This document shows, one piece after another, positions 43,650-52,595 of a DNA stretch of 64,000 nt. The stretch comes from Hydrogenophilales bacterium 28-61-23 (GTDB lineage Bacteria > Pseudomonadota > Gammaproteobacteria > Burkholderiales > Thiobacillaceae): assembly GCA_002281555.1 (NCBI GenBank), contig NCGJ01000009.1:1-64000 (forward strand). Reading direction: 5' to 3'. The notes under the pieces are model-generated. The model did no database searches. It was not told the origin of the DNA and was given only the letters and a program-made list of their open reading frames with translations. The translations under genes and the position numbers were made by a program. Numbering within the stretch: position 1 is the stretch's first letter; the number at the start of each line of letters is the position of its first letter.

Positions 43650-44077
43650 TGGTTTTTGTAGATACCAGCGCGTTGATCAAGCGCTACATCACCGAAGCCA
43701 ACAGCGACGAATTCGATGCGTTCTTCATGGCCCGCACGCCTTTGGCAATCAGCCGCCTGACGCTGGTGGAAATGCGCTGCGCCCTGGCCCGGCGACGCCG
43801 CAATAACGAAATCACGGCGTTGCTGGAAGAGCAGGCGATGGATGAAGTTCGCACCGATATTCAGGACGGCGCCCTGATTGTTCACCCCATCAACGACGAT
43901 CAGGCCGTGCATGCTCTGCGCCTGATCGAACAAATTGCGCCGCTGCCTTTACGCACTCTGGACGCTTTGCATCTCTCTGCCGCAATCCGCATCGATGCAC
44001 ACAAATTCGCCACCGCCGACAAGAACCAGGCAGCGGCCGCCCAGGCGCTGGGCATAACCACTTTCACTTTCTATTGA
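43649..44077 (+). CDS. vapC: VapC-family PIN toxin
   Basis: A 142-residue PIN-domain ribonuclease: MVFVDTSALIKRYITEANSDEF (Asp5), SRLTLVEMRCALARR (Glu), LRTLDALHLSAAI and FATADKNQAAAAQALG carry the acidic active-site set. The ATG overlaps the antitoxin stop. It ends 12 nt before lysS, so read-through into this essential gene is likely. Confidence 0.9.
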   Translation: MVFVDTSALIKRYITEANSDEFDAFFMARTPLAISRLTLVEMRCALARRRRNNEITALLEEQAMDEVRTDIQDGALIVHPINDDQAVHALRLIEQIAPLPLRTLDALHLSAAIRIDAHKFATADKNQAAAAQALGITTFTFY

Positions 44078-44089
44078 ACCGCACGCACC

Positions 44090-45589
44090 ATGACCGAAAC
44101 CATCCAACCGCAACACGACGAAAACCAGATCATTGCCGAGCGGCGCGAGAAACTCGCTGCCATCCGCGCGCAAGGCATCGCCTTCCCGAACGATTTCGAG
44201 CGCAAGGACTACGCCGCCGATATCCACGCCACGCATGCCGAAACAGCTAAAGAGGTGCTGGAAACCGGCCCGGTCGAAGTGCAACTCGCCGGCCGCATGA
44301 TGCTGAAGCGGGTGATGGGCAAGGCCAGCTTCGCCACGCTGCAGGACATGAGCGGGCGCATGCAGATTTACGTCTCGCGCGAGGCGGTCGGCGAGGCGGT
44401 TTACGACGCCTTCAAACACTGGGATCTGGGCGACATCCTGGGCGTGACCGGCACGCTGTTCCGCACCAAGACCGACGAACTGACCGTCCACGCCACGTCG
44501 GTGCGTCTGCTGACCAAGGCGCTGCGGCCGCTGCCGGAGAAGTTCCACGGTCTGACCGACCAGGAACAGAAATACCGCCAGCGCTACCTCGACCTGATCA
44601 CCAACGACGATTCCCGCCGCAATTTCATCATCCGCTCCAAGGTCATCCAGACCATGCGCGAGTTCTTCACCGCGCGCGGCTACCTGGAAGTGGAAACGCC
44701 GATGATGCATCCCATCCCCGGTGGCGCCAACGCGAAGCCCTTCGTCACCCACCACAACGCGCTCGACATGCAGTTGTTCCTGCGCATCGCGCCGGAGCTG
44801 TACCTGAAGCGCCTGGTGGTCGGCGGGCTGGAGAAGGTGTTCGAGATCAACCGCAACTTCCGCAACGAAGGCATCTCGACCCGGCACAACCCGGAATTCA
44901 CCATGGTCGAGTTCTACGAGGCCTATCGCGATTACCGTTACCTGATGGACTTCACCGAAGCCATGTTCCGCGACATCGCGCAGAAGGTGCTGGGCACGAC
45001 CACGGTGCCCTACCAGGGCCACCAGATCGACCTGGGCGCGCCATTCGCCCGCCTGACCGCGCTCGATGCCGTGCGCCAGTACCACCCGGAACTGCGCGAC
45101 GCGCCGCTCGACGACAAAGCCTTCGTCATCGAAGAACTGAAGCGGCGCAAGATCGGCTTCCGCCCGAAAGACGGCCTCGGCGGCCTGCAACTGACGCTGT
45201 TCGAAGAGACCACCGAACACCTGCTGATCCAACCCACCTTCATCGTCGACTACCCGGCGGAAACCTCGCCGCTGGCGCGACGCAACGACATCGACCCGAA
45301 CCTGACCGACCGCTTCGAGCTGTTCATGGTCGGCCGCGAAATCGCCAACGGTTTCTCCGAACTGAACGATCCGGAAGACCAGGAAGCGCGCTTCGACGCG
45401 CAAGTGGAAGCCAAGGAAGCCGGCGACGAGGAAGCCATGTTCAAGGACAAGGATTACATCCGCGCGCTGGAACACGGCCTGCCGCCCACCGCCGGCGAAG
45501 GCATCGGCATCGACCGCCTGATCATGCTGCTGACCGACTCGCCCAGCATCCGCGATGTGATCCTGTTCCCGCAGTTGCGGGGGGAGTGA
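44090..45589 (+). CDS. lysS: lysyl-tRNA synthetase, class II
   Basis: A 499-residue enzyme that charges tRNA-Lys. The N-terminal OB-fold anticodon domain contains [23 protein letters not shown]. Class II motif 2 is seen in [22 protein letters not shown] and motif 3 in [13 protein letters not shown]. Full length. It lies directly after a VapC toxin gene; PIN toxins of this family often attack tRNA or rRNA, but a link is speculation. Confidence 0.97.
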   Translation: MTETIQPQHDENQIIAERREKLAAIRAQGIAFPNDFERKDYAADIHATHAETAKEVLETGPVEVQLAGRMMLKRVMGKASFATLQDMSGRMQIYVSREAVGEAVYDAFKHWDLGDILGVTGTLFRTKTDELTVHATSVRLLTKALRPLPEKFHGLTDQEQKYRQRYLDLITNDDSRRNFIIRSKVIQTMREFFTARGYLEVETPMMHPIPGGANAKPFVTHHNALDMQLFLRIAPELYLKRLVVGGLEKVFEINRNFRNEGISTRHNPEFTMVEFYEAYRDYRYLMDFTEAMFRDIAQKVLGTTTVPYQGHQIDLGAPFARLTALDAVRQYHPELRDAPLDDKAFVIEELKRRKIGFRPKDGLGGLQLTLFEETTEHLLIQPTFIVDYPAETSPLARRNDIDPNLTDRFELFMVGREIANGFSELNDPEDQEARFDAQVEAKEAGDEEAMFKDKDYIRALEHGLPPTAGEGIGIDRLIMLLTDSPSIRDVILFPQLRGE

Positions 45590-45600
45590 GCGGCCGGAAT

Positions 45601-46608
45601 CTAAGCATCGGGAGAGACGATCAGGCGATCTCGCAATAGCGCCACCGCCGCCGCCCGCGCCTGCTTATCCCGCGTATTGAAAGTCAGGAAAAAAGGCCGC
45701 TGCGCGTAATCGAATACCGAGTCGGCCTTGCCGTGCAGATAGGTCAACAGGCCGGCGAAGTGCACCGCCACATCGCCTTCCCTATCGCGCACGCCGCGCC
45801 ATAAGGCATCCATCACCTCGGGCGGATGGAAACTTGCGGCTTCATCCATGGCCTGGGTCAAACCGTCAAAGGCGGTTACCGTCTCCAGAGCCGTTACCAG
45901 AGAAGCGGTTCGTACTTCCGGCGGCACCAGATCGGGCGCATGGCGCGCCACCGCCAGACGAATTTGCGCATCGGCACTCTCCAGAGCCACGCGCAGGGCA
46001 GAACGAGCGGCCGGGGAATCCAGCAGCGCGAGGGCTTCCACGTCGCGCCAGTCCCCGATACCGTGCGCGAGAAGCATCACCTGGGCTGTCTCGCGCTGGT
46101 CTCCGGCCATGACGCGCAAGGCCTCCAGGTCATAACCGATGCCGTCATGCCATTTTCCGTAGTCGATCTCCATGCTTTGCTTGAATCGACGCAGCAGGCT
46201 ATCGCCGCGGTTCGTCTGTGCTTCCTGCCGCGCTTCCTGCCGCGCCTCTGGCGGCGCTTCGGCTTGCGTCGACGAGCAGATGGCCGCGCCACGCTCGTCC
46301 CAGCGCATCACGGGATCGGGCGGCGGTGGATAAGGCGGATTGAGCACGAAGAAGCGCCTTTGGGCATCGGTATAGCCGTTGTACCCTTTCCAATTGGGCC
46401 ACTCTTCGAAACACAGGCCATCGTCCGTGCCGCTGGCCCGGGTACCGACCGGTTTCGCCAGAAGGACGCAACAGCCCACGAGCGGAGCCGGAAAACCGCG
46501 ATCAATCTCGGCGACTTGGTTTCCAGCCGCCAATTCGGCTTCCAACAGGGCGCGCAAGGTCGGCGGCATGGCCGCCAGTTCAGAGAATTCGGACAACGCC
46601 TGGCTCAA
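45601..46608 (-). CDS. HEAT-like repeat protein of unknown function
   Basis: 335 residues. The C-terminal half shows helical repeats (LALLDSPAARSALRVALESADAQIRLAVARHAPDLVP; VMDALWRGVRDREGDVAVHFAGLLTYLHG) typical of HEAT/armadillo proteins, a protein-binding scaffold. The N-terminal part contains GLCFEEWPNWKGYNGYTDAQRRFFVLNPP, and a short Glu/Ala/Arg repeat (EARQEARQEA) sits between. No signal peptide. Similar proteins occur near polymorphic toxins, but none is visible here. Confidence 0.65.
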   Translation of the reverse strand: MSQALSEFSELAAMPPTLRALLEAELAAGNQVAEIDRGFPAPLVGCCVLLAKPVGTRASGTDDGLCFEEWPNWKGYNGYTDAQRRFFVLNPPYPPPPDPVMRWDERGAAICSSTQAEAPPEARQEARQEAQTNRGDSLLRRFKQSMEIDYGKWHDGIGYDLEALRVMAGDQRETAQVMLLAHGIGDWRDVEALALLDSPAARSALRVALESADAQIRLAVARHAPDLVPPEVRTASLVTALETVTAFDGLTQAMDEAASFHPPEVMDALWRGVRDREGDVAVHFAGLLTYLHGKADSVFDYAQRPFFLTFNTRDKQARAAAVALLRDRLIVSPDA

Positions 46609-46904
46609 GGCGGATTCCTGCCCCGGCTGCCCGCCGCGTCGACCCGGTCAGGCCGGACGACGATGCACCCATGGGCTCGAGGGGCCAGTTCCACGGTTGG
46701 TTTCCTCACATCGCTGTTTGAACAGGTATTCAGTAAAGCCGGCCACCCCGACATCTGGCAAGCGTCATTCAATTTTTTTACGTTGGCGGCGGGAGAAATT
46801 TTCGGCACGCGCAAGAACGGCCCTGCAACCCATGCGTAAAATTCCCGCCTCGAGCAAGCCCCAAACGAACAAGGGGCATATTGACGAAAAATCGGGCGAG
46901 GTAC

Positions 46905-47510
46905 ATGGCATCCATCTACGCATTGAAACCAAGATTCCAGGGCTTCCTCAGACCGGCGGTCAAAGGGCTGGCGTCAGCGGGTGCGACGGCGAACCAGGTC
47001 ACCCTCTTCGCCATGTCGCTCTCCATCGCACAGGGCGTTTGGCTGGCCACGGCCCTCGACAAAACAGCGCCGCTCCTCGCCCTCCCACTCGTGTTGTTTC
47101 TCCGCATGGCGCTCAACGCCATCGACGGCATGCTGGCGCGCGAACACGGGCAGGTGTCCAGGCTCGGCATGCTGCTCAACGAACTGGGCGATGCCGTATC
47201 GGATGCCGCCCTCTATCTGCCCCTGGCGCTGATACCGGGTGTCAATGCGCCCTTGCTCGTCATGGTGGTCGTGCTGGCCCTGGTCGCCGAATTGACCGGG
47301 ATACTCGGCCAAACCCTGGGCGCGAGCCGGCGCCACGATGGGCCGATGGGCAAGAGTGACCGGGCATTCTGGCTGGGAGCGCTGGCTTTGGCATTGGGCA
47401 TGGGACTGGAACTGGGGTTTTGGCTGGAAGGGGGACTTCTGCTCATGTTCGCGCTGCTGGTTCTTACCGTACTCAACCGCTCGCGCGGCGCATTGGCGGA
47501 AGTCGAATGA
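46905..47510 (+). CDS. ynbA: CDP-alcohol phosphatidyltransferase family protein (YnbA-like)
   Basis: A 201-residue membrane protein, the same length as E. coli YnbA, with the matching opening ASIYALKPRFQGFLRP. The CDP-alcohol motif is DGMLAREHGQVSRLGMLLNE followed by LGDAVSD. It should transfer a phospho-group from a CDP-activated lipid to an alcohol. The ATG at 46905 agrees with YnbA; a TTG at 46881 is possible. Other ynb-like genes follow at 48201, 51258 and 52596, on the other strand. Confidence 0.88.
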   Translation: MASIYALKPRFQGFLRPAVKGLASAGATANQVTLFAMSLSIAQGVWLATALDKTAPLLALPLVLFLRMALNAIDGMLAREHGQVSRLGMLLNELGDAVSDAALYLPLALIPGVNAPLLVMVVVLALVAELTGILGQTLGASRRHDGPMGKSDRAFWLGALALALGMGLELGFWLEGGLLLMFALLVLTVLNRSRGALAEVE

Positions 47511-47603
47511 CCCTGCCTTGGGCTTGCTTGAAGCAAAACATTCCATGCGAATATCCGGCCTTGCCGGATCGTTAATCTCGACTGCCAACCTTTGGAGCCA
47601 GAA

Positions 47604-48200
47604 ATGAAACTGATGCTACCCATGCTGATGATCTTCGCCATGCCAATCATGGCCCAGAGCCAAGCCCTCGCCGACGCCCTCGACCCCCACGCGGCGGACC
47701 GGGAGGCGCTAATCAAGGTGTTCCACGAGATCGAGGCCGGCATCAACGACCAGAACGTGGAGCGCATGGTGGCCCAGATGACGCCGGACGCCACCGTCAC
47801 CTGGCTCAACGGCGAGGTTTCCCGGGGACATGACGAGATTCGCGCCTATTACCAGCGCATGGTCAAAGGCAAAGACCGCATCCTCGACAAATACACCACG
47901 GCCGCCAAGATCGGCGCCCATGCCCGTTTCTTCGGCGATGTGGCGGTGGCCGACGGCACCATGCGCGATGCCTTCTTCCCGGTCGCGCGCAAGCCGTTCA
48001 AACTGGACTCCAACTGGACCTCCACCTCGGTCAAACTCGACGGCCAGTGGAAGATCGCCTCCATGCACCTGTCGGCCAACGTGTTCGGCAACGACCTCAT
48101 CGAGGAAGCCAAGACCGCCGCCTGGTACACCGGCATCGGCGGCGCGCTCGCCGGCATCGTGCTGGGCCTGCTGATAGGCTGGCTGCGCAAGCGATCCTGA
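47604..48200 (+). CDS. exported SnoaL-like (NTF2 fold) protein with C-terminal TM anchor
   Basis: 198 residues: signal peptide (MKLMLPMLMIFAMPIMAQSQA), a SnoaL-like/DUF4440 domain (~35-165: VFHEIEAGINDQNVERMVAQMTPDATVTWLNG, WKIASMHLSANVFG), and a C-terminal hydrophobic helix (GIGGALAGIVLGLLIGWLRKR) that should anchor it. GGAG lies six bases before the ATG. It follows ynbA and ends adjacent to the convergent ynbB end. Function unknown. Confidence 0.75.
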   Translation: MKLMLPMLMIFAMPIMAQSQALADALDPHAADREALIKVFHEIEAGINDQNVERMVAQMTPDATVTWLNGEVSRGHDEIRAYYQRMVKGKDRILDKYTTAAKIGAHARFFGDVAVADGTMRDAFFPVARKPFKLDSNWTSTSVKLDGQWKIASMHLSANVFGNDLIEEAKTAAWYTGIGGALAGIVLGLLIGWLRKRS

Positions 48201-49157
48201 TCAGCCCCAGCCCAGCCTCACAATGAAGTAAAACGCCGGCGCCGAGAAACACAGGGAATCCAGGCGATCCAGCATGCCGCCGTGGCCGACGATCAGCGTG
48301 CCCCAATCCTTGATGCCTCGATCCCGTTTGATCGCCGACAGCGTCAGCCCGCCCAGCACACCCAACAACGAGATTCCCAAGGCGATCGTCGCCGCCTGAA
48401 CCGGCGTGAACGGCGTCATCCAGGCCAGCCCCGCGCCCAGGACCGTGGCGCTCAGAACCCCGCCGGCAAAACCCTCCACCGTTTTCGACGGCGACACGGC
48501 GGGCGCCAGCGCATGGCGTCCCAATAACTTGCCCCAGATGTACTGAAACACATCGCCCAACTGGGTCACCAGCAACAGAAACATCAGCAAATATCCATTG
48601 CGCCCCGGGTAGCCGGGAATCTCCAACGTGAGCAGGGCCGGCACGAAGGAAACGCCCAACACGCACAACATCAAGCCCCACTGGAGCGGCGCCGCCCGTT
48701 GCTGCAGATCGCGCGCCTCGCCCGCAAGAACGGCGATCAGCGGCACGACAAGAAACGCATAGGCCGGAACCAGGCTGGTCAGCCATGCGTCATGTCCGCG
48801 CCAGACCAGCCAGAACTGGAGCGGCAGCGCGCCATAAAACGCCCCCAGCGCCATGACCCGCTCGCCACGCCGTCCCTCCCCGGCCGGCACGAATTCCCGC
48901 AGCGCCACGAAGGAAGCCGCGGCGAACAACAGGCAGACGCCGATGCGTCCCATCCAGAATGCCAGCCCCACCGCCAGCGCGATCGCCCACCAGGCCATCA
49001 CGCGGGCGGCGATGTTGTCGATCAGCGCGTGCGGCCGCCGCTTCGCCACCCATACCTTGAGCAACATCGCCACGACGGAACCCAGAATGAGCACGCCCAG
49101 GATGCCTTGGACCAAGGCCAGGGCATCGCGGTCGATGGAGAGAGGAAACCAGGTCAT
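48201..49157 (-). CDS. ynbB: phosphatidate cytidylyltransferase (CdsA/YnbB-like)
   Basis: A 318-residue polytopic membrane protein with the CDP-diglyceride synthase signature at its C-terminal end: SAIKRDRGIKDWGTLIVGHGG followed by MLDRLD. It makes CDP-diacylglycerol or a similar CDP-lipid from CTP. Because a YnbA-like enzyme is encoded nearby, it probably supplies a dedicated substrate for that enzyme, as proposed for ynbAB; a housekeeping CdsA is expected elsewhere. Confidence 0.88.
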   Translation of the reverse strand: MTWFPLSIDRDALALVQGILGVLILGSVVAMLLKVWVAKRRPHALIDNIAARVMAWWAIALAVGLAFWMGRIGVCLLFAAASFVALREFVPAGEGRRGERVMALGAFYGALPLQFWLVWRGHDAWLTSLVPAYAFLVVPLIAVLAGEARDLQQRAAPLQWGLMLCVLGVSFVPALLTLEIPGYPGRNGYLLMFLLLVTQLGDVFQYIWGKLLGRHALAPAVSPSKTVEGFAGGVLSATVLGAGLAWMTPFTPVQAATIALGISLLGVLGGLTLSAIKRDRGIKDWGTLIVGHGGMLDRLDSLCFSAPAFYFIVRLGWG

Positions 49158-49247
49158 GGATCAGGCCTGGCAAGCGCGAACCGCCCAGCCAGGCAACTTG
49201 AAAGGCAACGATTCTAGCGACGGGCCGACGCGGTCGATAGCTTGGAC

Positions 49248-50948
49248 CTAATCGGCGCGGGCCTCCAGATCCAGCCCCCGGAACACGGCGCAGCGTTTGA
49301 ATACCTCCAGGCTAGGGCCGACCTGTTTCTGGTTGCAGTATTTCGCCGTCAGTTTGGACAGACCCTTGATGTCGCGCCCGGAAGCCTGGGGGAAGGTGTC
49401 GGCCAGCATGTCGATCAGCGTCGGCGCCAGATCGAGGGCGAACTGTTCGGCCATCACGCGCCAGATCTTGCGCCGGTCTTCCCGGTGCGGCGGGTGGAAG
49501 CGGATCAGGGCGATGCAGCGCGAGACGATGGCTTCGTCGATGTCGTCGACCCGGTTGGTGGTCAGGAACAGCAGGCCGTTGAAGTACTCCAGCACGCGCA
49601 GGAACACGCCCACCACGGCGTTCATGGTGATGTTGTCGTCGCGCCGCTTGATGTAGACATCGGCCTCGTCGATCAGCATCACCGCGCCCCAGCGCTGGGC
49701 GCGGGTGAGCACATCCTTCAGTGCCGTTTCCATGGCCGCGACGTTGAGGCCGAGCTGGCCGGAATGCACCCGGTACAGGGGGCGGCGGATGATCTCGGCG
49801 TAGACCTCGGCGGTCAGCGTCTTGCCGACACCGGGCGGGCCGGAACACAGCACCGTGGTGCCGCCCGACTTGCCGGCGACGATATCGTCCATCAGCACAT
49901 CCATCTCGGCGGTGAGGATGTCGATCAGATCGATCTGCTCCGGCGGCAGCACCAGCTTGTCCTTCAACTCCGGCTGGTAGCGGTAGGGTTCCATAGCGTC
50001 GACATGCACCCACAGGTAGTGGTGCAGATCCAGGTGGAACATCAGCAAATAGAAGTGCACCGGCAGTTGCGTGAACATGCCCGGCGGGATTTCCCCCTGG
50101 CTCGCCTCCACCGCGTCGTCGGCCTTGTAGCGCAGGCTCTTGGCGGCCTTGCGCAGATATTTGCCGAGGATGTCGCCACTGGCGTCGAGGTCGAGCACGC
50201 GCTCGCCCAGGATGCCCTCGTCGTTCACCAGGCGGGCGCTGCCGCCGCCCGAGGACAGCACCACCACGTCCTTGCGCGACCAGTCGGTGTCGCGGTGGGT
50301 GGCGGTGGGGTTGTCGGCGAAGTAGCCGGTGCCGCGGCCGGAGAACTGCTCGCCGTAGCGGGCGCGCCAGTCGAAGTAACGAGCCGCGGTTGCGTCGTAG
50401 GCGGCCAGCAGCTCGGCGGTTTCCTTGACGTAGCCCTTGGCGGCGAAAATTTCGCCCAGCGTGCGATTGGCGATGTCGGCGCCGACGATACGCAGGGTCG
50501 CGGTGGCCATGCGCGCCTTGGCGTTGGCCTTGAGCTCGATCAGCACCTTGCCGGTCTCGTCGTCGGAGGGCGGCGTGAAATCCAGGCGGGTAACCACCCA
50601 GGCCAAGGGCTTGCCGGTGACGCCGGCGCTGAACAGCCAGCCGCGGCGGGCATCGGTGACCAGATAGCGGGCGATGGCCGGCACCAGCATTTCCAGATCC
50701 TCGGCGTCAAAGCGGGCGCCATCGTCCGCCATCGCCTGGCGCAAGGTGGCGAGCTGGGCGGCGCGCGCTTGCTGCTCAGGGCTGCCATGCCGGTACAGCG
50801 TTTGCAGCAGATCGAGCGCCGCTGCGGGCAAGCGACTGAAGGCGACTTCGGCCCGGTTGCCGAAGCGCAGTTGCTCCTTCAGATAGGCCAGTTCCGGAAT
50901 CGCATCGGCCAAGGCCTCGGCATGGGGGCGTTCGAGCGCCAGCTTCAC
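49248..50948 (-). CDS. AAA+ ATPase with large N-terminal domain
   Basis: 566 residues. The C-terminal third is an AAA+ module: Walker A GPPGVGKT, Walker B LIDEAD, sensor 1 FLTTNRVDDIDEAI and arginine finger SRCIAL. The N-terminal ~330 residues are unfamiliar and include SSGGGSARLVNDEGILGERVLDL and HFYLLMFHLDLHHYLWVHVDAM. It could be a remodelling or chelatase-like ATPase. It sits between ynbB and ynbD-like genes, which suggests a shared process, but it is not part of the E. coli ynb operon. Confidence 0.8.
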   Translation of the reverse strand: MKLALERPHAEALADAIPELAYLKEQLRFGNRAEVAFSRLPAAALDLLQTLYRHGSPEQQARAAQLATLRQAMADDGARFDAEDLEMLVPAIARYLVTDARRGWLFSAGVTGKPLAWVVTRLDFTPPSDDETGKVLIELKANAKARMATATLRIVGADIANRTLGEIFAAKGYVKETAELLAAYDATAARYFDWRARYGEQFSGRGTGYFADNPTATHRDTDWSRKDVVVLSSGGGSARLVNDEGILGERVLDLDASGDILGKYLRKAAKSLRYKADDAVEASQGEIPPGMFTQLPVHFYLLMFHLDLHHYLWVHVDAMEPYRYQPELKDKLVLPPEQIDLIDILTAEMDVLMDDIVAGKSGGTTVLCSGPPGVGKTLTAEVYAEIIRRPLYRVHSGQLGLNVAAMETALKDVLTRAQRWGAVMLIDEADVYIKRRDDNITMNAVVGVFLRVLEYFNGLLFLTTNRVDDIDEAIVSRCIALIRFHPPHREDRRKIWRVMAEQFALDLAPTLIDMLADTFPQASGRDIKGLSKLTAKYCNQKQVGPSLEVFKRCAVFRGLDLEARAD

Positions 50949-51257
50949 GGCCGTCCCCGGTACGCGGACGTGAAGGGAAAACGAAGACGGCGGTCGGTGG
51001 GCATGAAACCTCGCGGCGGAGTGGGTGTCGCCGTTTCATTGCAGGATCGGTGCCAACCCGCCGGACTGCCTGCCGTAAAGGATTAAGCCGTTGAATCGGA
51101 ATGACATTTCAGCGTTCGGATGGCGTGCCACCGGGTTTTTGGCTTGTCGCTTGTGCGACAACGTCCGATGCGGCGCGCGAAGGACTGTCGGCCTACGCCA
51201 TATCGGCTGGTGGCTGGCTGGCGTCGAGTGCGAGTTCGGCCGACCCGGCTTGCGCAT
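50949..51257. other. intergenic region between AAA+ gene and ynbD-like gene
   Basis: 309 nt with no convincing gene. It contains a perfect hairpin (TTGTCGC, TTGT loop, GCGACAA; 51144-51161). On the minus strand an ATG overlapping the ynbD stop (ATGA, 51261-51258) is preceded by AAGGAGG and opens a 22-codon frame that ends at 51193; I cannot say whether it is used. Promoter elements for the AAA+ gene are probably here but not clear. Confidence 0.4.
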
Positions 51258-52592
51258 TCATCGGCCGCCCTCCTTGCGCCGATCCAGCGCCCACCAAGCC
51301 TGCAACGCCGGGCCGAGGACGACGCCGGGTCGCGCTTGCCGGAGCAGCGCCAGGGCCGCCTCCGGCGACTCCGCCCGCCCCGATCTGAGCAGCCAGGCCG
51401 CCACGACCAGCGCGCTGCGGGAAAAACCCAGGGCGCAGTTGATCAGCACCGGGCCCTTGTCCGAATGGCTTGCATAGGCGGCCTGGATGGCGTGGACGGC
51501 CTGTTCGATCCGATCCGCGTCGGCGGGCACCAGATCGAGCAGGGGCACGCAGACATAGGGTCGCCCCGCCGTCGGACAAGGCAGTTCGGCGCTGACATCG
51601 ACGATGGCCGCCACGCCTAAACGATCCAGATCGGCGCAATTGGGCAGACGCCCCAGCAACACGCCGGGCACGACCGGGTCGGCGGGCGCCAGCGTGCGCG
51701 TCCAGGCGCGTGAATTCAGCCAAGCGCCGATCAGATAGGGCGCCAGCAAGCAGCGCGCCGCCAGAGTCATGGCGCCATCGCCCTGTTTCTGAAACGCGGC
51801 CGGGCCGAAGTAAAGGTAAGCCGACGCCACCAGGGCAAGAGACCCGGCCGGCCACAGCAGCCACAGGCCCGTTCCTCCCACAGTCAGTGCCAGCCCCCCG
51901 GTACACACCGCCGCCAGCGCATAGATCAGGGCCAATAGTCGTCGTTTCGGGTCGCGGGTGAGGGCGGCATGGGCCAGGGGCGAAGCCACCTGATCCGGGA
52001 ACAGCCAGAGGCAGAACAGGCCCAGCCACAGACCGGTGGGCAGGTCGATGAAATGGTGCTGCCAGGTGGTTAGCACGGACAGGCCAATCAGCGCGAACAC
52101 GCCATGCACCGCCCAACGCCAAGAGCACGGCAACGCGCGCAGGTAGACCACCCAGAGCAGCACCGCCAGGGCGATATGCAGAGACGGCGCTTGGTTGTAG
52201 GGTTTGTCGAAACTGCCCAGCACATCGAACAGCCAGCCGAAATATCCGTCCACATGGCCCCACTCGAAGGAGAAGCGCAGCGGAAACAGCAGGAAACAAG
52301 CCACGGCCACCACCTGGGCGGTCAGTAGTCGCCTGGCGTGATGGTCGAGTTGAATACGGCTGGCGCACAAGAACAGGGAAACGCCGTAGAGCGGGTCGAT
52401 CAGCCAGTACGGCAGGATGGTCCAGGGCAGAAAAGGAATGTGCCGCTCCCAGGCGAACACCAGCACGCCCACGTCGGCGCGCTGACTGGTGACCCAGGTG
52501 GCGAAGCCATAGCTGGCGAAGAAGAACGGCCCCAGGAACAGCAGCCAGAGCAAGGCGCGCCGCCAGGGACGCGGCTCGGAAAACTCAGGCAT
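51258..52592 (-). CDS. ynbD: PAP2-like membrane domain fused to dual-specificity phosphatase (YnbD-like)
   Basis: 444 residues. The N-terminal two-thirds is polytopic with PAP2/DUF-like features (PYNQAPSLHIALAVLLWV and TTWQHHFIDLPTGLWLG, the His motifs of lipid phosphatases). The C-terminal ~150 residues form a soluble tyrosine/dual-specificity phosphatase with the C-x5-R loop in LINCALGFSRSALV. The same fusion is E. coli YnbD. It should dephosphorylate lipid head groups, perhaps phosphatidylglycerophosphate-like products. It starts 3 nt after the ynbC-like gene. Confidence 0.88.
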   Translation of the reverse strand: MPEFSEPRPWRRALLWLLFLGPFFFASYGFATWVTSQRADVGVLVFAWERHIPFLPWTILPYWLIDPLYGVSLFLCASRIQLDHHARRLLTAQVVAVACFLLFPLRFSFEWGHVDGYFGWLFDVLGSFDKPYNQAPSLHIALAVLLWVVYLRALPCSWRWAVHGVFALIGLSVLTTWQHHFIDLPTGLWLGLFCLWLFPDQVASPLAHAALTRDPKRRLLALIYALAAVCTGGLALTVGGTGLWLLWPAGSLALVASAYLYFGPAAFQKQGDGAMTLAARCLLAPYLIGAWLNSRAWTRTLAPADPVVPGVLLGRLPNCADLDRLGVAAIVDVSAELPCPTAGRPYVCVPLLDLVPADADRIEQAVHAIQAAYASHSDKGPVLINCALGFSRSALVVAAWLLRSGRAESPEAALALLRQARPGVVLGPALQAWWALDRRKEGGR

Positions 52593-52595
52593 GGC

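Noticed and set aside
51144-51161. Hairpin TTGTCGC/GCGACAA as a terminator
   Set aside because: No T-run follows on either strand.
51036-51257. A 73-codon frame starting just after the ynbD stop
   Set aside because: Sequence is low-complexity-like with many Arg, Pro and His residues and no protein pattern; more likely chance.
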